Assembly: GCF_020509005.1 (NCBI RefSeq)
Contig: NC_063016.1
Span: forward strand, 310,001 to 374,000
Length of the DNA: 64,000 nt
Direction of reading: 5' to 3'
From: Fulvia fulva
Lineage: Eukaryota > Ascomycota > Dothideomycetes > Mycosphaerellales > Mycosphaerellaceae
Shown: positions 20,501 through 31,299 of the stretch, in pieces
Numbering within the stretch: position 1 is the first letter of the stretch
Layout of the letters: the number at the start of each line of letters is the position of its first letter
Made by a program: the position numbers and the translations under genes
Notes under the pieces: model-generated
The model's input: the letters and a program-made list of their open reading frames with translations, nothing else
Told to the model about the DNA's origin: nothing
The model's database searches: none

Positions 20501-22144
20501 TTTGCAGCAACTGTAGAAGCCATTGCATACAAGCAAGAGGTCCCAATTCCAAAATCCTACAAGGATGCTGTGAATGACAAGAAATGGGGACATCTTTGGA
20601 AGGAAGCAATCCAAAAGGAACCAGATGCTCTACAGAGTAACAACACCTGGGGAAATTCTGTTCCACCAAAAGGAGCAAATCTGGTTACATCAAGATGGGT
20701 CTTTGATATTAAGAGAAGCATTAGTGGAGCTATTGAAAAGTTCAAGGCTAGACTAGTTGCAAGGGGCTTCTCACAGAAGTTTGGTGTTGACTTTATGGAG
20801 ACATTTGCACCTACAGTAAGACAGGACACCCTTAGGGTGTTTATGGCTATTGTGTGTAAGAAGGATCTTCATCTTCACTAAGTGGATGTGAACAATGCAT
20901 TCACAGAAAGCACCCTCCATGAAGACATCTTCATGTTACCACCACTAGGAGTTGAGCTTCCACCAAACATGGTGTTCAAAATCCTCAAAAGCTTGTATGG
21001 ACTTAAGCAAGCAGCTAGAGATTGGAATCAACTCTGTGTGTCAAAGCTCAGAGAGATTGGATTCACACAGTCAGAAGTGGATCCATGCCTACTTATCCAT
21101 AAGAAGAGGGAGATCATAATCCTTATACATGTGGATGACATTCCAATTGCTGCACCAAAGTTGACAGATGTTCTCTGGTTCAAAAGAGAACTTGGCAAGA
21201 TCTTCAAGATCAAAGATCTAGGTGAACCTGAAAAGATCCTTGGCATGAGAGTCACAAGGGACAGGAAGAGAGGAATCCTGAAACTTGACCAAGGACACTT
21301 TGTTAGGGACAGCCTAGCCAAGATGGGAATGAACCATGAGAAGGCAGCACCTACACACTCACCCATGGACAGCTATGAGGCCCTCAAACCTTCAAGCCAC
21401 ATGGATGAGAGGTGTGACAAGGCAGAGTACCAGAGTATTAATGGTACTTGGATGTGGCCAGCAACAATCACAAGGCCAGACATTGCTTTTGCCCTAGGAA
21501 GGATGAGCTCATTTGTGAGTGACCCATCCACCTACCACATGAAGGCTTTGAAGAAGATCACTAGGTACCTAAGATCATACCCTGATCTAGGACTTCAGTT
21601 CTCAAAGTCTGGAAAAGGACACCTTATTGGATACTGTGATTCTGATTATGCAATGGACAAAGCAGACAGAGTCTCAATCCTTGGGTATGTCTTCTTCCTC
21701 TGTGGGGCACCAGTTTCTTGGATGAGCAAGAAGCAAAAGTCTGTAGCAACATCCACAATGGAGGCTGAATACATGGCTATGAATGCATGTGCGAAGCAGT
21801 CCCAATTCCTAGCTTTACTGCTAAGGGAAATGGATTGTCCAGAGTTAGTGGGAGACTGTTCCTATCAACCAAGAATCACTGGAAACCAGGAGACTGTATC
21901 AAATTTGAGACCAGTCCAATTAAGAGATGACAATCAAGCTGCCCTCACCCTAGTGAAAGATGCACATGTTCATGACAAGTCGAAGCACATTGACATTGCC
22001 TATAACGCTGTTAGGAAACTTTGGTGGAGGAGGCTTATTGCTGTTGAGTACACCCCAACCTCTGAGATGGTTGCAGACGGGTTTACAAAACCAAAGACTG
22101 GTCCACACTTCCAGAGGTTTGTAAGCCAGCTGAACCTGTCATAA
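17513..22144 (+). pseudogene. Copia-C gag-pol polyprotein with nine stop codons
   Basis: One continuous reading frame of about 1,543 codons, so no indel has shifted it; it is broken by nine in-frame stops. They include TAA 17696, TGA 19472, TAG 19883 and 19892, four in 20084-20160, and TAA 20879. Most stand at CAA or TGG positions. Domain order: Gag with knuckle CLLCEKDHLIKDC (about 18236-18275), protease site LLDSCASSH (about 18628-18660), and integrase zinc region (about 19070-19200). The integrase core carries SIDICGP, VRLDNAKE and GPVERS. RT follows, with HVDD in place of the usual YVDD (about 21130), then RNase H with CDSDYAMD and the KSKHID box. The end at 22144 is natural. Confidence 0.9.
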
Positions 22145-22209
22145 AAAGGTCCAAGTACTATTGACAGGAAGTGAGCAGACTGTAACCTCCCATACGAGAT
22201 GAGTGGGAG

Positions 22210-22444
22210 TGTTAAGATGTAGCATCTCAAAGGGAGTCAACAATCAGGAAGTGATCTGGCAGCCTGAGGCATCCACAATGACTCAGCTTGTAGGGAGATA
22301 CCTTCTCTCCCCTTTAGCTTAGATAGACATCTAACACAATCAACATATTGGTTCCTGATATATTGCTGCATACTCGTACTATTAGTCAGTTAAAGAATGA
22401 TCTCTTACTCTACTCCGCTACTATCTACCCGTACCTATTTAATA
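22210..22444 (+). repeat. Copia-C 3' LTR
   Basis: 235 bp from TGTTAAGATG to a mutated terminus (TTAATA). The polypurine stretch gagtgggag lies immediately upstream. It matches the LTRs at 38190-38424 and 56334-56569. The last 60 bp or so looks more mutated than the rest. Confidence 0.88.
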
Positions 22445-23999
22445 GGGAGTCCTTTATAGTACGGTACTTCGAGGCTTAGAGCTTAGCTTCGGTAGTGCGC
22501 TACTACTCTTAGAACTTAATATCGTCGCTCTTTAGGTCGAACTTAGTAGGGGCCTTTAGCTCGTTAGAGGACTTAATACTAGTAGTTATATCGGCGTCGT
22601 AAGTCGTATATTCGGAGATAGGGTTACTATCTAAGTCGGTACTCGGGCGATTCTTCCTACCCTTACGACTATTCTTACGGCCCTTATCACCGTCGTCCTC
22701 GTCGTCTAGTAAGTCCGATAAATCCGGGTCCGACTTCTTCTTATTAGGTTTGCCTCTATTTTACCGACGCTCTAGTAACTCTTTAGACTCGGTTCGCTAA
22801 GGTAGTAGGTCTTGCTTTTCCTTAGACCGGCTACGGTCTATCTCTTGCTTCTTAAGCTTAGTAATACGCTTCTCGGCTACTATAAGCTTAGTCTTAGTCT
22901 CTACTAGCTTACTCTCCGCTACCTTATACTACGTACGGTATACCTTCTTTATATCTTTAGCCCTCGTAAGCTCGTCTAGGTCGGTAACGATAGTATTATC
23001 GCGCTTAGCGAGCTCCTCCTTTAGTCGCGTGACCTCCTCTTCTAGGGACTGTCTAGTCGCCTATTCCGTATCGATTATATCCTCGAGTCGGTCTATCTAG
23101 TCCTTAGTATCTTACGCCTTACGGAGGTTAATACGATTAGCTATATCGAGCGTAGTATTAAGTTTATACGTACGTCGGTAATCGGACTCGATGTTATAGA
23201 GGATCTTATAGATCTACTAGGGATAATCATTAACCGTCTTCTTGAACTTGTCTATATTTAACCCGTTTAACGAGTCGAAGGCTTCCTAGAAGTTGTCGAT
23301 AGTGACTCTCCTCTTCCTCGGTACCTTAGTACCCTTATCTTCTGTCTTATCCTCGATAAACTCCGCCCTATATAGGTTAGCTAAGTTTAGCTCTATCTCG
23401 ACCTCCTCTTCCTTAATCGTCTTAAGTTAGTCGAACACCTTCTTATACTACTTACGGTACTAGTTATTCTCGTCGAGGAGCCTATTTACGATATCCTCTT
23501 TACGTCCTTAAGTCTATATCGCCGGGTTCGCGCTATCGTTATCGGGTAGATCGGATAGTAGGGTAAAGAAGGATAATCTGTTAAGGGACGCGCGATAAAC
23601 GCGTCTATTAGTATTCTCTATACTTGCGCCTAGTACGCCGGTACCGGTCTGTCTCGCTATTATTACTATATTAGCTATAATCTACTTTAAGGTACGACTT
23701 AGCGAGTACGACACTTGATCTTAGTACTTCCTTATATACTATCGCGGTTTCTCTATAGTCTCCCGAATATAGCTTCTCGTGTCTCTCTATACATTAATAA
23801 TGATCTATTCGAAGTGTTATAAGTAGGTATAAGTACGTAGTCGGGTAAGGTATAAGTCGAAGAGATGTTCTATTTAAGGGAGGCGCGGAGGGCGCGAGAG
23901 TTATATATAGGCGCCAAGCCGCTAGTCGGATTAGTTAGCGGGCGCGAGGTCTAGGTACGTACCCGCGGGTTTAAGTGAATATAAGCCGGTACGGTAACA
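22445..23999 (-). mobile_element. Gypsy-H relic: 5' LTR and gag only
   Basis: Heavily mutated. The right end is a 185-bp LTR. Left of it, on the minus strand, is a charged, probably coiled-coil Gag-like region (about 22460-23700) rich in Lys, Glu and Asp codons, like Gypsy-A Gag. The left end is lost against the Copia-C LTR. Assignment to Gypsy rests on the LTR layout and Gag character, not on a pol gene. Confidence 0.6.
23815..23999 (-). repeat. Gypsy-H 5' LTR
   Basis: 185 bp with TGTT...AACA ends. A TATA-like run lies at 23901-23909. The segment 23857-23866 matches the site at 23803-23812, two bases outside the LTR, at 9 of 10 positions. This is the layout expected for a self-priming element. 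Confidence 0.65.
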
Positions 24000-26900
24000 C
24001 TAGCGCTATATATAAGGTAGAGGTTCTTAGTCTCTAGGAGATAGCGTAAGTACTAATCTATAAGCTTAAGGTATATCTTAGTTAGCTTAGTTAGATACTG
24101 CGATAGTATAGATAAGGAAAAGGCGATATTAGGCCTCGTGTATATAGCGGCGAAGTTAAGGGATCCTATACGTTATTAGTACATAAGGATAGTAATAGAG
24201 GTAGGTTAATGACCCTCTAGAACGGTCTAATTAAGGTGTTAACCTACTAGTACTATCGATTTACGTATATTCGTAGATATACTAAATTTAGCGGCTAGCT
24301 TCTTAATATAGTCTTCTTAAGAGAGCTATAGTAAGCGCTTATTTCTATCGCGCGTAACCTTGATTCCTAGGAACTAGGAGAGATTACCGAGCTAGTACAT
24401 CTCGTACTTAGTAAGTAGCCGCTACTTAATATTAGTAGTATAGGCCTTATACTTACGGTAGTAGAGTATAACTAGGTCGTTAACGTAAAAGAAGAACATA
24501 ACCTTGTTGTTATAGTAGATACATTCGGAGTCTAATAGGGGTACTAGTCTAAGGGAGGCTAGCGTCTCGGTTAGAGAGTTATACTATAATAAAGGGGACT
24601 CCTTTAGACCGTAGAGGGCCTTAACTAGCTTAAGGGTATGTCTATAGGATAGCCTATCGATTCTAGGAGGTGGTTATAGATATATAGTATATAGTAGGTC
24701 CGAGTTTAGGAAGGCGTTAATAATACTAAATTGTTCGGCTTCTAGGTCGAAGCTCGCGGCTATAGTATAGTAGAGGCGGAATATACTTACTAGTAGTATA
24801 GCGGCGTATATGTCTAAGTATATTCCTTATAAATCGCCTCTTATGTATAGCCTAGCCTTAAAGCTCTTTAGTATACCGTACTCGTCTAGTTTATATTTTT
24901 ATACCTACTTTAGCGGTAGTAGTAGCTAAAGTCCCTCCTCTTACTAAGCATCCTAATCCTTCTCTTCCTTTATTACCTATATAAATGTGCCTGTTACTAG
25001 GGCTTTAGCAAACTCCTTAGCTATAGCTTTAATCTACTATTAGGAGAAGCGGTATTTTATAGCGGCTCGGTAGTTAGAAGGTTCGGGCGGAAGGTTATCG
25101 CGGTATATAGAGGTAGTAGTATTAACACGCCTTAGAGGGCTATTGCCTCTTCGTATAGGGCTTCGATCGCTCTTATCGCGATAGGCGCGTGTTCTAGGTC
25201 GTATACCGGACATCTAGCCGATAATTACATTAGCGACTATAATCTAGTATAGTATATAGTAGAAGTAGGCCGTTCGTAGGCGCTTTCTATTCTCTATAAC
25301 TATATAGTTAGACTCCTCTAGTATATAGAGCTCTAGCTCTAGGGGAAGAGTAGTATATTAGACGCGTTATTTATTAACGCGTCTTCTAGTAGTATAAAAA
25401 TAAATAGATATAGCTCGCGATTAGGGTCCGTATTACCTATAATCTCCTTACGGTCTTCTACGGTAAGGGCATCTATTATCTACTACTATAGGGTGTCTTA
25501 GTAGTTAGTAGTGTTATGTACTAACTACTATATATTGTCTTAAGTCACGTGATCTGTTACGTGCTCGATTTGCCGGTCTTTTTGGTTATATATTACTAAC
25601 TCGCGGTGTTACGGCTAGTATAGTTCTTGCCTAAGGAGCTTTTAGTAGGCGTCTCGAGGTTATTAGGTATACGGCTATTTAGCCTATTCTTCTACCCCCT
25701 CGGCCTATACTATGTCTTGCTCGTTATAAGCGACATATAGGTCGTAGTATTATTTAGGCTCTTTAGCCGGTTCCGCTATTACGATGTTCTCGATAGGGGT
25801 CGTATACCCTACTATTAGGCGTAATAGGTTATAGAACGTAGTCTTATCGAAGAGGACGTCCTTAACTCGTATAACCCTATCTTTTAATAGGTCCTATACG
25901 CGGTAGATGTTAGTAGAGTCGTATCCTATAAGGTAGCCTATAAGCGCTCTCTCTTAGAGTTTCTCGCTCTTACTAGGCTAATCTAGTCTATAGATAAACA
26001 CGTATATAAGGGCGCTATATACTACTATATAACCTACGTTCGGAATTCGTCCTATTACTAATTCGAATAGGGTCTTCTAGCCCTTTGACTAGAAAGGGGA
26101 TCGCTAGAGGATATATACCGCTACTATAGTATGTTCTAGCTAAAGCTTTTCCGGTAATCGTACGTAGATACGAATAGTTCTACTTATAGTAATGATTAGA
26201 GCTCTAGCTCTTTCTACTAGGTCCTACGTAGGCGCGTATTCCGTAGTTACGTACTATTCAATCTTATTGTTATTAATGACTAAGCGAAACACCTTCCTAA
26301 TAGCGGGCTCGTTATCGCTATAGAAGTATACGAACCTACGACTAATAAAGTTGATAAAGCTTAGTAGGCTATTAAAGTAAGCTAATACCGATTGCTAATC
26401 CCTATTCTTAATAGTGAACTAGAAGTGTCTATAGGTATCTAGATCGTAGAAGTAGACGAGGTACCTATTACCGTTATAGGCGATAGTGAATTCTGCTAAG
26501 TCTATAGCTATATAGCCGTATAGGGTCATTACCCTAATAGGCTAAGACCGATTATGCACCTTATAAGCTTTACTAAGCCTATATACTCTATAATATATAG
26601 TAAGGGGTACGCTTAGACTATCGTTAATGATCACCCCCTTAACTCTAAGCGGTAACTACTTAATACGTTTAGTGCTAATATAACTAAAGATTTGATGCTA
26701 CTAGCGGCTAGAGAGCTTTCGGTGTTTAATAGGGGTCCTACTAGACGTAGCTATACCTTTAGTGCCCCTAGTACTGTTTATAACTACGAGAACGGTACGG
26801 TCACTATCCTCTTAAGTAGTTAGAGATACTACGCTATTAGTAGGTTCATCGCCGATGTTTACACCCCTACTAATAGTGCTAATAAAGTGCGCGTTACGTA

Positions 26901-28927
26901 TCTTTTTAGTGACCTTCGGTAGTACTAGGCCCTCTTTTATAGGCTATTAGTAAATGATAGGTGACTTAGGTAGTATGACTACCTTAAAGAAAGGGATTGT
27001 ACTAGTAGGGCGGTATAGGTCTGTCAATTTATTGTCGTTATGCCATATTGAATTGCTACGTCCGTACTACTAGAGTCTAGCTCTTTCTATACGTATATAA
27101 GAGATAACGTTTATATAAAAGCCTAGGTAGTAAGCTACATCTAGTGAGGTGAATAAATGGCCCCTAATCGATATATAAACACGCCCTAACGCTATAATTA
27201 GAAAGGTGGTTGTTCTAGCCTAGATTTCTAAGGTAGTAAGGCGCTCTATAATGAACTCTACACCCTCCTAGTCATAATAATTGATTATATAAGTGTCTAA
27301 ACAGTTATTATACACCTAGTAATCCCTAAAGTTGACGCTCAACTTGCTAATTGAGCTAGAAAGAACAGTAAGGCCAACAAAGCCCTTATCGCTTAGTAAT
27401 GCCTTCTTCGTATTAGTAATAGCCTTGTCACGTTCCTAGTCCTTACGATTGTTACGATTTAATACGCTAAGTAGACGCTCGCCGTCGTCGCTTAAGTAGT
27501 AGTTAATAAAGTTTTTCTAGTACTTCTTCTACTACTCTAAGCGCTAATCCTTTACTAGGCGCTTATCGGGGTTAATTATATCGTATAAGAACAGGCCCTT
27601 ATAATAGGTGTCCTTAGGCTCGCCGGTAGTGTTCTAGTAGCCGCTTGGCCTATTATTGTCCTTATCTTTGTTCTTATCGCCGCGGCTACTACTACGACCC
27701 TTATTACCGCGGCTATTACTACGGTTATTATTACTACGGCTACTACTACGGTCACCCTCCTTTTGACTAGTACCTATAGGTGCTGTTTTATCCTCTACTA
27801 AGGTTTCTCCGGAGAAGGTTACGAAGACTAATCGACCGTTAGTTATTACTAGTACGGAGTCGTATATCTATTCGAGGTAACGCTTAGTAAGCTTTTGTAG
27901 TGACATTTTGTTACGCTTCTACTCGTTATATAGAGAAGTACCGTAGGCTAGAGCCTACTTCTACTAAATAGTAAGTAGGAAGTGTCTACTAAGGTCGTCG
28001 TACTCGGCGTAGTTATACTTAAGTATCTTAGTCTATAAAACTAACTAGTCTAAGTACTAGTTATTGATTCTACGTACGCTAGCCTTCTAAAGCCTAGACA
28101 GCTTAAGCGTAAGCTACTGCTTACGTAGTATATCGTCTAGACTATACTAATCCTTAAGAACCTAGTATTTCGCTCTAAGGGTGTTCTAGCCGTATATTAG
28201 CTCTTACCCTAGCTCTATTGTCGTACGGGTAAGGTAGGTAATAAGCTTTGATCGCGTAGTAGTAAAGATGTCGTATATCCGTTACCTCCGGTCTACGTCT
28301 ATTTGTCGTAGCTTAATAAGATCTCTTAATATAGCGTTACCTACCGTATACGCTTATTAGATTTCCTTAAACGTTAAGTAAGTAGGCTCTATTAGCTCGT
28401 TACTTAGTTAGTAAGGATCTATATACTTCTAGACATTTAAAGACCCTACGTAGAGCTTTAGCTAACGGTTCAACTTGTCCTATTAGTAATAGCTCTTTAG
28501 AACTACGGTACCCTAATATAGGGTACCGGTAGTTACCGGGGTCTCGGTAGTAGCTATAACTATAAAATAGGTTATAGGCTCGTAAAAATTCTACGCGGGA
28601 CTACTAGGTATAGGGGGTACTACTATACTAGTTATAGTAGTAGTACTATAACAATATAAACTCTACTTTAGGGCTTCCTTATCGTAGCGAATATTAGTTA
28701 GCGCTAATTAGGCTTATAACTATTACGTTAGAAGTATAAGAAGTTATTATATAGGCTTATATAGGGTGTTTTAAAAGCAGGTTATATATTATATATATCT
28801 ATCTAGAGTAGATAGGTATTGCTCTTAAAGAGGCTATAGATAACTAATTAGTTACCTAATTCTTAGCGTACGTAGCCTTAAGTTTTAATAATAGGATATT
28901 ACCTATATATACGCTCGGATCGCGATA
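24000..28927 (-). mobile_element. Copia-E relic, heavily RIP-mutated
   Basis: A Ty1/Copia element on the minus strand. The RT metal-binding box reads FFFYVNDL (about 24478-24510), with the second-position Asp of YVDD now Asn. Upstream, LNSDLLYTIYL and PPP match the Copia 'polyprotein delivers' region (24660-24720). Downstream, a GSLNFAAIYTRP-like string (about 24120-24175) leads into RNase H, which is cut off at about 24000 by Gypsy-H. A Ser/Arg/Asn-rich linker lies near 27640-27770. The 5' LTR is on the right. No 3' LTR is present. Every frame has stops. Confidence 0.8.
28721..28927 (-). repeat. Copia-E 5' LTR (probable)
   Basis: It begins tattacgt right after a Copia-like primer-site string (ggcttataac) and ends near cgcgata. 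The last 30 bp or so is shared with 6100-6133. Borders are approximate. Confidence 0.5.
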
Positions 28928-28936
28928 TTACCTACC

Positions 28937-29950
28937 TATAGTAGCTGAGACTCGTCGTCTAGGTCCCCTACTATAGCTATAAGACGTTCGTATACCTTAT
29001 CTAAGCCGTATTCCTCGAAGTCGATATTAACTAGGGTATCGTCGAGAAGTCGCCTAAGCGAGTAGAAGAACTAGGGTCCTTCGTATTATATCGCGAAGTC
29101 TACTAAATATATAGAGTTAAACATTTCTAGCTTGCCTTCGTCGTCCTTTAGGTCAAACACCTTAGAGTACGACGTAATCGTATAGTACCGGCTACGCCGG
29201 TCCCGTAGTCTAGTAGAGCTAGACTACTAGTTTACGTTAGGGTTGACTTTCTAGAACTACTTAAGGCCTAGGATAAGGTCAAATCCTTCTATATTAATAA
29301 CTCTAGCGGGGACTATATCCTACTAGGTACTAATCTAGTATAGTAGAAGGACACCCTAAGTAGAAATGATCTTCTTACCGTTTAGAAGGACGATCCTTAC
29401 TAGCGGTAAGTCCCTAAAAAGTAATCGAGGGAGTTACTTCGATTTTCGGGCTAAGAGGTATACTTTAGAGGCTACGTAGTCTAGGGTGACCTTAGCCTAA
29501 ACCTAATTAGGTCCTAGGTAGGCATCGATGGTAAAGAGCCCTCCGCCTATTACTATTAGCCTCTCTATTATATAGTCGACTTCCTCTTTAGTCTCCGACT
29601 CGGGTTCTTTAGATAAAGATAATACTCTATCCTCTTCTACTTATATCTACTAAGCCTTACCCTTAGTAGCCGGGGTCGTCCTATCCTAGTAGGATTCTCT
29701 AGGTAGGGGTATAGAGGCGTCTAATGATCCTAAGTACGTCTACCTCAATTAAGACGTCTTAGGCTCTATTTTTTTTAGCTTAGAGTAGTCGCGCGCAAAG
29801 TGGCCTATCTTACTATAGTTATAGTATTCGTCTAAGCGCTCGGAGGGGCCTCTATATTGAAGTCTCGTTCTAGGGCTAATCTTAAAGGAGAGAAGAGTCG
29901 AGTTACGTAGCGGTATTCTTTAGAGAGGCTAAGGCGGGCTGAGAGTAAAG
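28937..29950 (-). pseudogene. Gag-protease relic with a mutated zinc knuckle
   Basis: On the minus strand, about 29784-29828 encodes a CX2CX4HX4C knuckle in which all three Cys codons now read Tyr (TGY to TAY) while the His is kept. Further left, about 29225-29280 reads LILGLK then stops where Trp is expected, followed by KVNPN. This resembles the conserved end of a Gypsy-type retropepsin. Gag and protease of one Ty3/Gypsy-type element are therefore likely. RT and integrase were not found next to it. Confidence 0.6.
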
Positions 29951-30931
29951 TATGATAATGTCACGGTTTACCTCGTAAGGCTATACTTAGTATTACGTAA
30001 CCTAGTACGCTAGCGCGCCCGGACCCTAGACCCTAACCTCGACGTTTACTTTATCGCGGCTTCGCGACTTTTTTATCTTCTCTTCTTTATAGAACTTATT
30101 CGATTCTAAGGTATTAATACGTTTACGCCCTATCTTACGCCTTATCCGTATTATTAAGTTCTACCGCCCTTAGATCGCCGAGCCGTACGATTATAGACTA
30201 CGTATTGCTACTACGACCGCGTACGACCGAGACTCGAATAGCCGTAGGTACTAATACGACTATTAGACTAGACGAATCATCCTTTATCCTAAGACTTTAC
30301 CTAAACCCTCTTACGAAGGCGTTCCTCCGAGAAGCCTAATAAAAGCGGAACGGCGTACTTAGCGTAGTATAGTAAGAGGTAGAAGACGAGTCGTAGTAGA
30401 ATCCGGATTTCGACGATACCGTAGGTATAGAACGACTATATAATATAGCGTAAGAGATATAGAACGAGACTTAGGGTCGCGGAGATACTAAGTAGGCTCG
30501 TTAGTAAGAGGAAGAACGTCGGCGCTAGAAGTACTAAGAGCTACTACGTAATAAGTATAACCGACGTTAGTCTAAGAAGAAAACTCGACTCCGTATAGGT
30601 AGAGAGGATAAGACCTTATAATAGGGTACATATATACGGAAGGAATAATATCTTAGCTACCGCTATACGATACCGATTAACTTTACCTAGAAGGGCGAAG
30701 AGGTAGAATATAGGCTACGGTATAACCCTACCGAGTTCTAGATCGCTATAGCCGAGGAGCTTTCTCGCTCGGTTACTAAGAACCTAGAAGCCTAGCTAGA
30801 TGTCCTAGACGAACACCGTCTCGCCTACCTCGGTCTTAAGGAGGTACGGGAGGTATTAACTACTTAGAAGAGTCGGCTATAGGCTAAGGCTAATCGGTAT
30901 AAGGATAAGTTAGTATCGCTCTAAGTAATAC
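29951..30931 (+). other. Unidentified mutated repeat, possibly coding
   Basis: CpA/TpG-poor sequence rich in Arg, Glu and Lys codons on the plus strand. It continues across the Gypsy-D insertion at 57278-57333. It could be a Gag-like gene of another element, but I recognise no motif. Confidence 0.35.
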
Positions 30932-31260
30932 TATTAACGAGCTAAGGGCCCCTTTAGACCCTGAAATTTACGCGTTGAATCTCGTTAACCTTTAACGGTT
31001 AATTACGTAGTAGGGGTATATAGGGGTACTACTAAGATATATATAGTTAGGAGGCGACCTTAGTAGGAAGTAAGGATTTACGAGGAATTTCTCTATAAGG
31101 CAAAGATACGGGAATCTAAGATTTTTTAGATTTATTATCTTTTTTTCAAGATTACTATATATACTTTACGGCCCGCGGACCGACAAGTATATATACCTAC
31201 TCGTAAGCTATCTTAAGGTCACTAGGCGCGCCCTTACTTACTAGGGTAGTTAGTTGTCTA
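30932..31260 (+). repeat. Gypsy-D 5' LTR
   Basis: About 329 bp with the terminal TG mutated to TA. It matches 56943-57271 almost base for base, with only scattered transitions and one short T-run/A-run difference. Confidence 0.88.
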
Positions 31261-31299
31261 TATTGTAGTAGTTAATAAGGGGGGGTTCGAGTATATACC

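Larger units (their letters stand above)
17487..22444 (+). mobile_element. Copia-C plus copy, 5' LTR missing
   Basis: A Ty1/Copia element with a 3' LTR (22210-22444) but no 5' LTR. Its left end starts in the untranslated leader, directly against a LINE fragment. The same leader sequence continues further upstream in the mutated Copia-C copy (near 55890-55930), which shows that the truncation is real. Damage is light compared with that copy. Confidence 0.9.
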
